Notes: generated from the letters alone by a model not told the origin. A DNA stretch of 64,000 nt from Lineus longissimus (GCF_910592395.1 NC_088312.1:11906001-11970000), one strand, 5' to 3'; counted from the stretch's first letter, positions 35,601-47,680 are shown. Numbers and translations are program-made.

Positions 35601-37960
35601 TATTGTTGCGAGGAAAAAATTCCCATCAAATCATCTAGATTTACTCAAGTTGTCAACGGTTGCAATTGGAATATCGTTGCTATGTGTAAAAAAGTCACTA
35701 CACTACTGCGATGTATCCACCCAGCACTGAGGTTGCATTTACATAAAATGATGTTTGCGGTTTGACTGTTATAGGAATTGACGTTGCTTTTCATCTAGTA
35801 TTTGTATGGCGTCTATTTGATTCATTTGGAATGGTTTATGATGGCAGTAATGACTATCAAACAGCCTTTGATGGTGTATCATCACTCCCAAGCTTTTTCA
35901 GTGTCAATTGTGGTTATATAAACATGCACATGCACAATATTTTATGCTATATTGAACCCATTCCGTAAAGAACAAGTCTGAAAGCAATCGGCAAATTGGT
36001 GTTTGTTTCATATTCATAGTGCGGTGGTCATTTGTTTGTGCTGTTGGCGATATAACTAAGACATGTTAGAGTATGTGGGTATATAGAGGCTGAAGTGCAG
36101 TGAAGTCATTGTAGGTCATCCATTTTGGATGTCTGTCCGACTTTGTTATCAAAAACGAATTGACTGTCTCACGTATATCTGAAAATTCTGAAAACAGAAG
36201 AAAAATAGAAAAATAGTCAGTCTGTGTCCTTGACACATCTAAGGTCACCGACAAAGTGCATTATGCATGATAGCGTCATAGTTCAGGTTGTCACACTTTG
36301 CTAGATTGTTACACTATCGAAAAGGACAAAGACATAACACTTGACATAAACAATTGCATCTCCTTTTGTAAATGAAGATATCATGTGCATTGCCTCTATT
36401 GGCATGTCTTGATCCCCAACTGAAGAGAGACTTGAAACTTCTCATGTTAAAGCAGTGACTTCTTGCATGAAAACACTCTTGCCATTGGTCTAGAATAGAG
36501 ACAATAATGTCACTCGTTACGCAGCTCTTTGCATACCAAGTCAAGTTGATATTTGGCCCCAGAGGATTCAAATGACCAATTTGACATTATCCATTGCAGT
36601 GTTCACCCGTAAATGATCCTTTGGACCATGACTTCATCTGTCATATTGCCCAGTTTCTCAATTTTGTCTTTTGTCATGTCACTTGCCTCGAAAGACTTGT
36701 GAACAAGTTGACCAAATTGAGCACTGCCAGGCTCCTGTAGACCCTGACTACATTCATCACAACATCAGCCAACGTAGCCTTCACATTACCCAAAGTCGAC
36801 AACCATCACAAAATGGATGAGTATCCATCTGATGGGATTGGTAATGCACGCGATCTTGCAAGATTAACACATTTTCAAATGAGACAGTTTCGATCAGCGT
36901 CTATTGAATAGTTGTTTTAATAGGTGCTAGTGAAGGTTTATCTCCAAGTTAAACTCTAAAGCTACTTTATGTTAATGTAATAGGCATGTCTCTTGTGGTT
37001 GCAAGGTGTCTTCAAACTTAAAGGGAAGCCATAGCCTGAAGGAAGGTGGGCCAGATTAATAAAGTACACCAAAGTTGCCGTGTCTCCCTATTTCAAAATA
37101 ACATTGTTCATGCTTTTGCGAGGAATATCTCTATCAAACCAGGTGCAGTTACCGACTGTGCAGACCCCCAACTCCTGTATAAGTTCTCCTTTAAGTGAAA
37201 TAGCAAAGAGAGGAGCATGCAAATTATCTTGGTGTCAAGGATGAACCTAGATCCAGTACCAAGGTCTTATAGCTCCATCTCAAATAGTCTAACCTTTCAG
37301 TGAACCTTTCCATATACCATTACAGGAACTTGGTCTTCCTTTAGTAAAGGTGATATTCCTGTTTTGATCATGAGTCAAGCTTCCTTGTCTAGCCTCTCAT
37401 GTTCCCCAGTGTTTGATTGTGTATTGGGTTAGTTTCCATCTAAGGGTTATTTGAGGCCTGATACCCAATCCTGATTCTGTTTGTCTCCTAGACGTTGAGT
37501 CTGATCTGCATGATGGTGGTGGCTTGATTTTTATTGAGACTAATAGTCGGAACATTTTCTTGAAATACAGTCATTGCTCTACCAAAAGAAGTACCAAGTC
37601 AAGCTTAGATCGTCTGAAACCAGTGGGAATCGGACCACACTTCCATTGGCTGCTTTTGGCTGAGGAAACTATGATGTGGCCTCATGGAAAGTGTCTTGAT
37701 TTCAAGACCAATCAAAGGTAGTAATCTTTCCTGGAAAAATTCATTTTTCCAACCAATAAAGTTAAAAGTCAAGCTTTGACCATTGGGAACTGGTGGGAAT
37801 GGGGGTCACACTTCCTTGTTGTGACATGACCTCTTGACTGTGTCTTCATTAGACTCAAAAACATATGTTGCAAATCCAGAAGGGTGGATTCCTCACCAAA
37901 CTTTCATTGGCTGTCAATTGGGAACATATTCAAAATGTCGGCCAAAATACTATTCTGCAC
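32641..37960. other. intron 2: long stretch with nothing recognised
   Basis: About 5.3 kb of AT-rich sequence without MITE ends, SINE heads or frames above about 90 codons. It is the quietest part of the window. At 37580-37830 a phrase with AAGTCAAGCTT and CACACTTCC occurs twice, suggesting a small duplication. Confidence 0.45.
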
Positions 37961-37964
37961 AATG

Positions 37965-38432
37965 ATGCCACTTCAAAACACTGTTGTGCACATTGCTGCC
38001 ACTTTAAAATACTATTGTGCGCATTGCTACCACTTCAATATACTGTTGTGCGCATTGCTGCCACTTCAAAATACTGTTGTGCACATTGCTGCCACTTCAA
38101 AATACTGTTGCGCACATTGCTGCCACTTTAAAATACTGTTGTGCACATTGCTGCCACTTCAAAATATGTTGTGCACATTGCTGCCACTTCAAAATACTGT
38201 TGTGCACATTGCTGCCTCTTCAAAATACTGTTGTGCACATTGCCACCACTTCAATATTCTGTTGTGCGCATTGCTGCCTCTTCAAAATACTGTTTGCTGC
38301 CACTTCAATATTCTGTTGTGCGCATTGCTGCCTCTTCAAAATACTGTTGCGCACATTGCTGCCACTTAAAAATACTGTTGTGCACATTGCTGCCTCTTCA
38401 AAATGCTGTTGCGCACATTGCTGCCTCTTCAA
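37965..38432 (+). repeat. 31-bp minisatellite, about 15 units
   Basis: The unit is TGCCACTTCAAAATACTG joined to TTGTGCACATTGC. Variants include CCTCTTC for CCACTTC, TTTAAAA for TTCAAAA and GCGCAC for GTGCAC. One unit lacks 2 bp and one is truncated (around 38292). All three plus frames stay open for 88-161 codons because the unit has no forward stop; the period is not a multiple of three, so this is not protein coding. Confidence 0.85.
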
Positions 38433-38444
38433 TCCTAAGTTTTG

Positions 38445-38840
38445 AAGAAAGTCACCAGTGGCAGTTGACAAGTTCAAGAGCAATAATAAGGGGTTTCGTT
38501 TTACCTAGACACTCCACGCCAATCTGTATGGCGTAATAGCGGTATGTCAGTATCAGCTGTGTCGATTTCATGAAAATTCACACTCTGGTGTCAGTTTGTG
38601 ATGCGGCAAACTAGTTGTGCAAAAGAGGCTGGAATGATGGAGTGCGGAGCCTCGAGTGGCAAGCTTACATATTATGCATTCACGCATTCGATGTGTTGGA
38701 ATTATCCACCTGTACTTGAGTGGCAGTCGAGAGGGGCCAAAGTGGTAGTGCCTCATTTCCGTGGCTTTTGCAAGTTTTACGTGTTAGGGGGCCAGCAGGT
38801 GCACATGTTGCATCATATGAATTAGTCCCAAATGAGTTTA
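38445..38840. other. intron 2: nothing recognised
   Basis: No features supported. Confidence 0.4.
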
Positions 38841-39063
38841 GGGGTTGACGATAAGCACCAAGATTTTGGCTAGAACTTGAAATTGAAGAGCAATTAGAAC
38901 TCTTTTAAAACGAAGTGAATAACTATTTCAAGGGTGAAGTCAGTTCTTTGTTTTCCAGAAAAGACTGCCACCCTTGAAATTGGCATTCACTTCGTTTTGA
39001 AGGAGTTGTAGTTGCTTTAGGATTTCAAGTTCTAGATAGAATGGTGGTGCCTATGGTCAACCC
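38841..39063. repeat. TTAA-type MITE, GGGTTGACC family, copy 2
   Basis: Left flank TTAG (a mutated TTAA), right flank TTAA. Ends GGGGTTGACGATAAGCACCA and GGTGCCTATGGTCAACCC; the interior CAAGTTCTAGATAGAATGG is shared with copy 1. Confidence 0.7.
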
Positions 39064-40316
39064 TTAAAATCCAATTGCTTCGATGCCTCCCATTTTAGCG
39101 TCTGTGTCTGCAGTTACTTGACTATGATAGCAATGAATTCACAGGGCAGGCCTCAAAATCATCAATGCCAAGGAATTGGCAAAGGCCTTGCTCCTCTTCT
39201 GACATGATCCCCAGAACTTGTTACCAAGATGAAGTTCCCTTATGGTTCTGAGCTCACCTATCAAAATGAAATGACCTTGCCCAAAGGGTACCAATATCGT
39301 GAAAATTTTTATTATTACTCTTTCCTTCTACATGTTCTATCAGCTCGATCATGACCCAATAAGTCTGATACTTTAGAATAAGTAGCTAGAGGGTATAGGG
39401 ATCTCATATCAAACTGTCGTTTGTCAAACAATCTTCGGGAGGTACATCAAACAGCCACTTCTCCATTGATCACCAAAAAAACATTTGATGAAAAATGGAC
39501 CCAGGTTGGAGGTGCTTCTTTGGCTCATCAATTGGACATCAGTCTTCTGTCTTGTATCGGCATATTCTTTAGTGACTGATAGAGCAAAAAAGCAATAGGA
39601 ACGAAACGTTGATTAAAGAACGAAGTGTAATACGGACTCAGCCATTTTGGGAGTTGTCCGAAGATTTTTTTACTGGGTGTTGTAAAACATATTATATACG
39701 AAACATACGAAATGAAACCAAAATGAAAAGAGAACAAAATGAATCGACCACTATAACAGAATCTGGTCTGAATGAATGCAACTCATGTGATTTCTTGTTT
39801 ATCGCTTTTAAATTGTAAGAATGTTATTTTGTTTTCATTTCTGTTTCAGTTCTTCTTTTCTAATTTCTAGTTTTACAAACACCCATTTTGTCATGTTTGT
39901 ACTCTCCAATTCAAAGCTTTATCAGCAACAATGGCAAAAAAAGCTTGATCTTGCCTATATTGCTCCTCTGAAGTGCTTATTTGATGATGACATTCAATCA
40001 GCTACAAAAAAGCATGGACGAGGCGAATAGCTTGTCAGGCTATATTGAGGATGTGCCTAATCTTACATTAGAGACAGACAGAGAAAAATTTGCTCCTTGT
40101 CACAAGATTGTGATGACATTTATGTCTTCTTTATGTCTTTACTTTTGAAAGACGTAAGCAGAATCCCTCTTCAAATGAACAAATCGGGTTGAGGGTCAAT
40201 GAACACACTCCATAGATGTCATTGTCTCATCTTTTCTCTTAGTCAAGCAACCAGCAGGGTTTCGACAATGATTTGTTTTGGGGACAAGATTTGTTTTCCC
40301 TTTTCATTTTATACAC
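39064..40316. other. intron 2: nothing recognised
   Basis: No features supported. Confidence 0.4.
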
Positions 40317-40320
40317 TTAA

Positions 40321-40609
40321 AGTGATACTATGATGTGATTTACAACTTCGCGGAAATACGTCCGTTTTTAATTATTGCTAAAGCTAAAATTTTCCATTTT
40401 TGATTAGATTTATTATAAAATCGCGACCGCGAAAATGTTCATGTTGTGACGTCATCAACGAAAACCCCGTCGGCGTGGGCGGGATTAAACCATCAATTTC
40501 TAGAAAATGTGCATTTCGATTCGAAAACCTTACTGATTTATGAGAAAGTGACGTAGTCATTTGTCAAAAACAGCTAAAACATTATATGGTGAAATTTGAC
40601 ACGAGTTAC
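40321..40609 (+). repeat. TTAA-flanked dispersed element, copy 2
   Basis: Reverse-complement relative of 5497-5831 with 47 bp less. Left flank TTAA at 40317-40320; right flank TTCAA is mutated. Contains ATTTTATAATAAATC complement and TTGTGACGTCATCAACGAAA, a perfect CRE core (TGACGTCA) where copy 1 has TGACGCCA. Confidence 0.65.
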
Positions 40610-40613
40610 CCTT

Positions 40614-41891
40614 CAATCATGTTAACATGCATTTTCTTGCCGATTCTTATCACAAATGTTGTTTAGAATTAAAATTTCTCAGTATAGAATGTTAACTTAT
40701 CATCAGATTAACACATTTCTAGGTCTAAAATGCAAAAGAATGATTTCTGTTGCTGATTCATTTGGGGAAGGGACATATCTGCACCCTCGACTTCTTTGTG
40801 GGTATGAAGCACACCCTCCTTAACAGTTACTCTCCAAGTTCGGATGGTGTCGAATTGCCTGTAGCCGCATTGGCCAGCCTGGTTAAAATGAAAACAATCC
40901 GAATAGAAATGGAAAAGTTCCCCAACCTGGGTGTCTGACCAGTCTGACATTTGCCCACAATAGTGCTCAGGGGGACACTTTTACGCAACAAGGCACCATC
41001 CTGCTCTGTAAACATTGCAGCTTTCCCCCACCAGGGAGGAGACCATTTACGCCATAATAAAGTCCATTTCAAATCCCTAACCTAACTTTGCGATGGTCTA
41101 TGGCCACTGGTTATGACTTTCACCTTTTATCTGCAGCGTTAATACGCATACTCATTATTTGTGGGAAGTAAGCGCAATTCCGGTCGTGCCATCTAATCAT
41201 TGACTTAGTCTGCCATCATTGATGGTCGACTTGTTGCTCCGCCAAAGTGCCTAGATTAGGAAAGGTTGGTCCATTTATTGCGTCATTGTGGTTGTTGTAA
41301 TCCTCTTCATGGGATGCTGGTGATAAATGGTTACATTGGTAATTGATAGCTAGTAACCTCTGACAGTATCAGTGCTGTGGGGTATCAGATTCATATTGAT
41401 GACGTCCAGACCTGCTAGTGTACATTTTCCCTATATTCGTTGCATTTCACGCGGGTGAGAAGCTGAGATTGCTTCTGTTGTCTCCTTCTTCAGTGCACTC
41501 ATTTAGCTATTCTAATTTCCATAAGATCTCTGGTTTTGTCCTGCATTAATGATGGAGCTATCATATGTAAGAGCATCCAAGCTGGGGTCGGAGATGACAG
41601 GCCTAGTTCAAAGAATCTCCCTATCAGAGATGTTCAACCTTACACTTATGACTCAATTTTGACAAAATATGAACTTGCAGAATTAGTAGATGTAGTTTAT
41701 TGACTCATTTTGACTTGGCATTGTCGATGCCCATCCCTGAATAAACTGCCGTGACAACATTAACGTCTGCCTCTCTGTTGACATTTCCTGATCTCATGTT
41801 GAAGTGCGCATTTTGTGCTCGGAGCTTATTGCAGTGAATTATCGTACAAGGCTGTAAGAGCACTTAAAAGCTAATGTTACATCGTGAGATA
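40614..41891. other. intron 2: nothing recognised
   Basis: No features supported. Confidence 0.4.
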
Positions 41892-41974
41892 ACTAGTAAA
41901 TGCTTTTACTTAAAATGTCACGTACATTAACATTAGGCCTTTCTGTACAAAATTGAAGTAAAAGCATTTACTAG
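41892..41974. repeat. hairpin MITE with ACTAGTAAATGCTTTTACT ends, copy 2
   Basis: Arms ACTAGTAAATGCTTTTACTT and AAGTAAAAGCATTTACTAGT are exact complements around a ~43-bp centre unrelated to that of copy 1 apart from GTACAT-like bits. Confidence 0.75.
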
Positions 41975-44300
41975 TCTTTATTCATACCAAACATTATATT
42001 CTGTTCTAAAGGTGTTGAATAAGACTTTGTCTGTCAGGAGGTGGTAGGTTCGACTGGAAGAAGAATCCTAGCTGTTTTGCTCGGTGTTCTTGAGCATCAC
42101 ACTTAACCATATATTGCTTTGTCTTTTGTATGAGGGCTTAAAACAAAGGTACCAGTTGCCTAACCCAGGGCAAGCAAAACACCCCATCCAAGTGGAGAGT
42201 AGTTTGCAAGACTCCTCTTCCTGGCCAAAAATGGAGTCAATAGGCCAAGACAATTAATTGGCATGTAACTGTAGTGGCAGGCGGAAATGTTCACTCAGCC
42301 TTGGGGGAGGAATTCTCCTTAGCTGGATGAGTAATTGTGCCAAGTGCGGAGTGAACACTGAAAAGAAAAAGAAAAAATGATGAAAATAGGAAGGAAATTG
42401 TGTTCTTCTATTCTACCATGCCTACATGAACATATTTTGGTTCATGGTATCTATAATAGCATGAGAAATGTCCAGCCTGGAAAAAGATCTCTTCAACGGT
42501 TGTCACACGTGATGCTATTTCATACTTGAGAACTGCCATATAAAAGGTGACTATAAACATGCATAACAGGTTTCACATCAAGAATTCTCCTTCTTTGATA
42601 GTTTCTACTGGTAGAGACGTCTGTCTATATCAAAATATCAACTCGATCATGATGAAAAATTACCAACAATACACAGAAAGCAGTCAGAAAATAAGACCAC
42701 TTCAGTGTTCCAAGTGATACCATTTCATACTTGATAAGAATACGTAAGTTGATTTTCCTAATTTGGACAACTTGCCGAGGGAAATTGTCCGAAAAGATTG
42801 GAAGATTTTGCCATTTACTTCTGTGGCAAAAAGACGAGAAAAAACATGCATCGAGAAATCTTTTGCTAGCAAAAGGGTGGGGAACGTCTTTGATTACACA
42901 TTGTCATTGACTAGTTTGTCATAATGGCAAAGATTCAAAATGATCGGGAAAGCAAAAAATGATTGTAGTCTAGGAGAAGATTTGCTTGGTACTAGTTTCA
43001 GCTCACTTGTCAGTTTAGTCCTTCAAATATGATGGTACATGTAGCTTGCTTTTACCTTTAAAGTACCTTTATGAATATTGGCCCCAGGAGAACCCAGCCA
43101 TGAATCGACAAGCAATGCCGATCTCTAAACTAACTTACAGTTCAGAATATCCAGACAATGGCTGCGAAATTAAATTTGTATCTCGTATTGGAAACCATTG
43201 AGGTGGCTTAGTTTCCTATTTGCTCATTTTGGGTTGTGTGGCCATTTGGCCTTTGTGGAGTTGGCGCGCAGATATTTGGGAGATTATTTCGTTTGTATCA
43301 TATATTATGAATTGCTTGATTCATCTTGCGGATATCCATTAGGATTTGGCGGAATATTTATTAATCATATTTGTGTTTATCACTTTCAATGTTTATGTTG
43401 CAAGAATATGCATGTGTCTAGTCTCAGAAATACTTGACACTAAAAGGGAAAGGTTACTTCAGAATCTGCTGAAGCCAGGGTAATCAGAGATTGGTATATC
43501 ATCAGACACTAGCCAGCAAAATTCCCTTTGGTCAAGTGGCTCTTTGATCCTCACTCCATGATCTTTGTAAGGGTTCAGAGATGAACATCAAAAAGAGTGT
43601 AGCATTTACCTCTTGCTTTAAACAGTCACTGCAATGTCGCAGTCTGTGGACAAGGTTTATTGGCAAAGATGGTTGATCTACAGGACGGCAATATTTTGCT
43701 CTTGTCTAAGTCAACTCTTCAGACCTAATGGTACCCATTGAACCTAGTCACATCGGCGTAGCGATGCAGCCCTTGTAGTTTTAAGTTTGGAGATGGCAGT
43801 GTGTTCTTTCTTCCAATCACAGCCAACACAGGAAATGCGGGCAGTGCTTTCTGGCTACCATCGATAATCCCTAGACATGCTTAATAGCCTTATTTTCGAC
43901 CAATATTTATGATAAACGACGCGGGTTTCCACATGGGTATTCGACCTTTTTACGAAGATGTCATCAATCTTGATTTAGCTTTGTATGGTTAATGTATTGA
44001 CCCACGAATGTAGTGTTATTTTGAAGACACAGTATGAAAATAAGCAAAGGATGTAGCAAAACTATTCAATATTAGCAAAATCAAAAACCGTTTTAATGCC
44101 GACACGGTTTGTTTTCTTAATGGTCGACCAGAGAAAACTTGCAATTTTAGGCAGATTTTTGAAGAAGACTATTCCAACTTACCCAGTAGTACGTATCATG
44201 TTCTCTGATGACAATTCGCAGGACAATTCACAGTCGCAGGAAAACCAGCCCCATCAGTGCCGCACAGGAGAAAACGGAAGAAATTCGTGTACTCGGATTT
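41975..44300. other. intron 2: mostly nothing recognised
   Basis: A worn relative of the SINE body at 23.2/30.0 kb lies near 42270-42355 (GGAATTCTCCTTAGCTGGATG). Otherwise AT-rich noncoding. Confidence 0.4.
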
Positions 44301-44395
44301 CACAAAAGGCAGACTATAGTGAAATGAACAGCCAGTCTGTCTCGACCTGCCAAGCTTAGAGCATCATACGCCAGGTTTTGCTGTGACAGGTCATC
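44301..44395 (-). repeat. partial copy of the GTGACC...CAGCAAAACC MITE
   Basis: Reverse complement matches 21366-21470: TTTCACAAAAGGCAGACTAT, GACCTGCCAAGCTTAGAGCA and GGTTTTGCTGTGACAGGTCA. Confidence 0.6.
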
Positions 44396-44822
44396 CTAAA
44401 TCCTTTCACATCTTTTGCTGTTTTCCTCACCAAGTTGAGATGTTTACAGAATACAATCTCAATATTTTCTAGGTCGTCGTGATACTGGGCAAAAGACTTA
44501 AAAAATTAACTTATAGAATGAATATTTTCGCTGTTGTCAACACAAATTCTTGGTCAAGCCACCTGACTCAACTGGGCCATATGTTCTCTCCATTTCATTA
44601 CCATGATTGCTGTAGATTTAAACCAGGCCAGTAGTGGGAATATGATGGAGGAGGCTGTGGGACCAACTTAATTGCTCCAACTTGGCAAATCATGAACCTG
44701 GCATCCTCTTTCAGCTGTGACAGCCAGCAGAATGCCCCATTTCCCTACACAGATATTCATTGGCTCTATTTCTTCACTTTCCAAATTGCAATTTGACGTT
44801 TCATATTTTTGTCTCTTTCCAG

Positions 44823-44944
44823 GAACGAGGATTACACAGTCTTCCGAATGTTTTGTTCACTGGAAGGACGTGGAGAATAACTGTGAATGGGGTCTGAATT
44901 TCACCACGGCGTTAGATGCGAGGCGATTCGTGGATTGTTGTGAG
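44823..44944 (+). CDS. sif: still life/TIAM-like Rac-GEF, exon 3: second half of the WH1/EVH1 domain
   Basis: The acceptor CTCTTTCCAG ends at 44822. The first two bases complete the Gly codon begun at 29929. The peptide reads TRITQSSECFVHWKD, then EWGLNF and DARRFVDCCE. The W-K-D and W-G-L-N-F pairs are the classic end of an EVH1/WH1 fold (compare Ena/VASP F-x-x-W and Y-G-L-N-F), followed by the start of its C-terminal helix. The donor GAG|GTCAGT is at 44944/44945, phase 0. The next exon is not recognisable in the remaining 19 kb. The open frame beyond the donor (to about 45013) is read-through into intron. Confidence 0.9.
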
Positions 44945-45526
44945 GTCAGTAATGCTAGCTTGTTTTCCTCTTCGAAACTATTTGAATGCATACTTGGACG
45001 GAACAGTTTGTAGGTTGAAAATAAAGGCCTGGATTACAGGGAAATGTTAACAGTTTGGACCATTTGAGTGAGCTTATGATGGCTTAGAATCCTATAGGCC
45101 TTTTACTCTTCAGACTGTGCCAAAGAATATGAAGAGGCAAATATTGCTGGTAATATAAATTTTTCTGGAAGGGAAAAAAGAGGAGTGGACAGAAAATCAA
45201 GACCACTGCCCCCCTCCCCTCCTTGGTTAGACACTGTTTGGGTTCCTGGGATCCAGGTACTTTTATTTTCAGTCAACGGATTGATACCCGACATCTACAA
45301 TAAGAGGTCAAAATTATGTTAATGAGTTGGGATTTTTTCGTTGTGTTCACTGATCACGTACACTTGCATTCACATTTCAGGGATTATTACAGATTGCTCA
45401 ATTTTTAACCCCTTTAACAAACCCTAGATAGTTTAAGATATACCACCTGCCTATCCTCGTGCTAGGCTTAACCGTAGCGCCACACTGTGCCAAAATATCG
45501 CACTTTCAAAACAGTTGAAATTATTA
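44945..45526. other. start of intron 3: nothing recognised
   Basis: AT-rich after the GTCAGT donor. Confidence 0.4.
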
Positions 45527-45557
45527 TAGACCCCACATACAACAAATGTGGGGTCTA
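45527..45557. repeat. short perfect hairpin
   Basis: TAGACCCCACA and TGTGGGGTCTA pair across a 9-base loop. The design resembles the hairpin at 15220-15243 and likewise precedes a promoter-like block. Confidence 0.55.
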
Positions 45558-45799
45558 TATTGAGATTACTAGGAGAAGGTACTAGGCTTCTGCATTCTTC
45601 CCAGGTTATATTATGGAGGTAGTCCAGCAAAACTGTTATTTCAACTGAAAAACTGTCACCCCTGTCCCATCAAACTAAACTCGATCTAGTGCACCTGGCA
45701 AAGATTTTTTCGAAATTCGAATAATTTTGATGACTTTGAAGCGTTTTTATGCGCCGATTTTCTGATTTGCTTTCAAATCTCCGGCACGATTCTGTCAAT

Positions 45800-45857
45800 C
45801 ACATGTATATTAGCATAAGCTCCGCCCCGTAATGGTGACGTCATATCCTCATGCATC
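45800..45857 (+). promoter_or_regulatory. promoter-like block
   Basis: Within 60 bp upstream of the ATG at 45858 there are ATTAGCAT (octamer-like), CCGCCCC (GC box) and TGACGTCA (perfect CRE). No TATA box is clear. Clustering of three such motifs before an ATG in good context (ATCATGG) suggests a proximal promoter; inferred only. Confidence 0.4.
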
Positions 45858-46181
45858 ATGGCGGCGGTATCTCTTTGCCGAAGTGGCGAGCTGTCGAGTA
45901 TTTTGAGCAAAGAACGACAGTTGACATGGTTGAATGAAGGAATAAAAGAAAGGAATAGCCTTAAATGCTTATCGATGATCCACCCTGCCCATCTGAAAAG
46001 GTTAGGGTGCAGTTTAAATGTTACTGAGCGTGTGATTTTGAGAAAGCGCGAGCGTGTTTGTCCGGAAATAGATCATCCGCGAAACGGAATAGACTTCACT
46101 CCTCCATACGTGTACTGTGTGGGCCCGTGGTGGCTATCAAATTTGCTGACAAGCAAATTTCAAATTTCTAGTTGTAGTTGA
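45858..46181 (+). CDS. 107-codon ORF of unknown function behind the promoter-like block
   Basis: It starts MAAVSLCRSGELSSILSKER and continues through a basic region ERVILRKRERVCPEI to a stop after FQISSCS. There is no signal peptide. A GPWWLSNLL stretch near the end is hydrophobic but short. I recognise no family. It lies in sif intron 3, on the same strand, 900 bp after exon 3. The end of the frame (after about codon 90) may run into an intron or decayed sequence. The hairpin at 45527-45557 about 300 bp upstream raises the possibility that this is the 5' part of a transposon or a captured gene, as in the 15.2-18.6 kb region. Confidence 0.35.
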   Translation: MAAVSLCRSGELSSILSKERQLTWLNEGIKERNSLKCLSMIHPAHLKRLGCSLNVTERVILRKRERVCPEIDHPRNGIDFTPPYVYCVGPWWLSNLLTSKFQISSCS

Positions 46182-47494
46182 AATCACACGTACCGGTTTG
46201 GTTTCAAGCATCTTGTTATGATCCTCTATTGTGTTGTTGAGGAACTTGAGTCGTCCTGCAAGTGTGATATTTCCTCCCTGTATGGCGCTATCGTTGAGCC
46301 TGCCGCTTGAATGGCAATTCCTCTACTGCATGAAATAGAAAATAAAGAGATTCTGGTTTTGAGCTGACAACAAGGTGTCATTTTGAAGATGGATATCCTG
46401 TTGCCACTTGTCAGAAATGCTATGAAACCCTGTGTCTTCAATGTCTATGCCTAGAACCAATACTACGAAACAACTTGACCTGATGACGTCAACCAGATAA
46501 AAAATCACCTCATTCTTGTACGCAGATCAAATTCTGAACCTCTCCCACAACGATTTGGATCAAAGCCTTCATAGTCCAGCCCCTAACAAATGCAACCTCT
46601 TTAACACATTTAACACTTTACAATTCATTATCAGCAAACCATCAAATATAAATGCACCTATATAATTCCTGATATTTGCTTTTGCCACTGGTTCAGACAA
46701 GGTTTCATTTCCTAAACACTTTCTTAAGAATAGCAAACTATGTTGCCACTAATTCAGACTATACTTGCAAAACCTGGTTGTTTGAATATGCGGACCATAT
46801 ATCATCTGGGGCAGTTCAGTCTTTTCATCTTCTGTGCGACATGCACCTGGTTTTGCTGTGACGGGTCACAAATGGTGGTGGCTGTGGTCAACCCATAAGA
46901 CCTGGCCATTTTGCCTCGTAGATCTCCAGCAGTTTTCTCCATATTTTTCAACCACTGGGTCTATTTGAACACGCTTGTCCTTGTCCTAAGACCGCAAGAA
47001 CCCATCCAGCCTCCCTTTATCTCGTCACCTACTGGTATTTGACAAGATCATCTCGGATGATTGAGCCTTCCCAAAGACCGGATAAGTGATCACATGGCTG
47101 TTTTGTCCGAGGCACTCAAACATGGTTTAGACGGAGATGGGGTTTTTGCGAGATCGATGATGTCTATCCAATTTGCATCTGTACAAATACAATCTTTTTC
47201 TGCGCAGTTATGTCTCGGAGTGTTGCTTGGTTGTAGGACAGCTCCATCATCATCTTGATCAAAGACATTTTGGTCGTTACCAGATTTGTTCCTTGGTTGG
47301 CTAACATTCAAGCTTACATGCACTGGCCGAGTCTTGAACCTATGATCTTCCGATCACAGGTCAAAAGCACTTCCACTCAGTGCCATTGTGCCTCCCATTG
47401 CGATGTTCTCTCAGAAAAACCAGAGGAAAGCTTACTGGTCCGTCATAGTCATCATGGTCATTTTAGTAAAAAACTATCTGGGATTACTCGATTA
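46182..47494. other. intron 3: nothing recognised apart from two MITE ends
   Basis: 46836-46872 is an end of the GTGACC family and 46868-46902 resembles the right end of the GGGTTGACC family. Otherwise AT-rich. Confidence 0.45.
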
Positions 47495-47680
47495 CAGTCC
47501 AACCTCCCTTTGCGGACACCTCTCTATTAAGCCACCCTCTCTATCAACATGATCAAGGACACTAGTTTTGGTCCCAAATTGGCTGTTTCCATTCAATTTG
47601 ACCTCTCTAATCAGGACACCTCTCTATTAAGGACAGTACTTGTCAGACCCTAGCATGTCCTTAATAGAGAGGTTCTACTG
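47495..47680. repeat. TA-flanked MITE, TTAAGGACA family
   Basis: Left CAGTCCAACCTCCC, right GAGAGGTTCTACTG, TA on both sides. Internal CACCTCTCTATTAAGGACAG and ATGTCCTTAATAGAGAGG are complementary. Confidence 0.7.

Noticed and set aside
37865-38536. Three overlapping ORFs of 88-161 codons rich in Cys and His (zinc-finger look)
   Set aside because: They are readings of the 31-bp minisatellite in successive frames; Cys/His spacing does not match any zinc finger.
45103-45294. Minus-strand ORF just downstream of sif exon 3
   Set aside because: Short, no context, and most likely chance.
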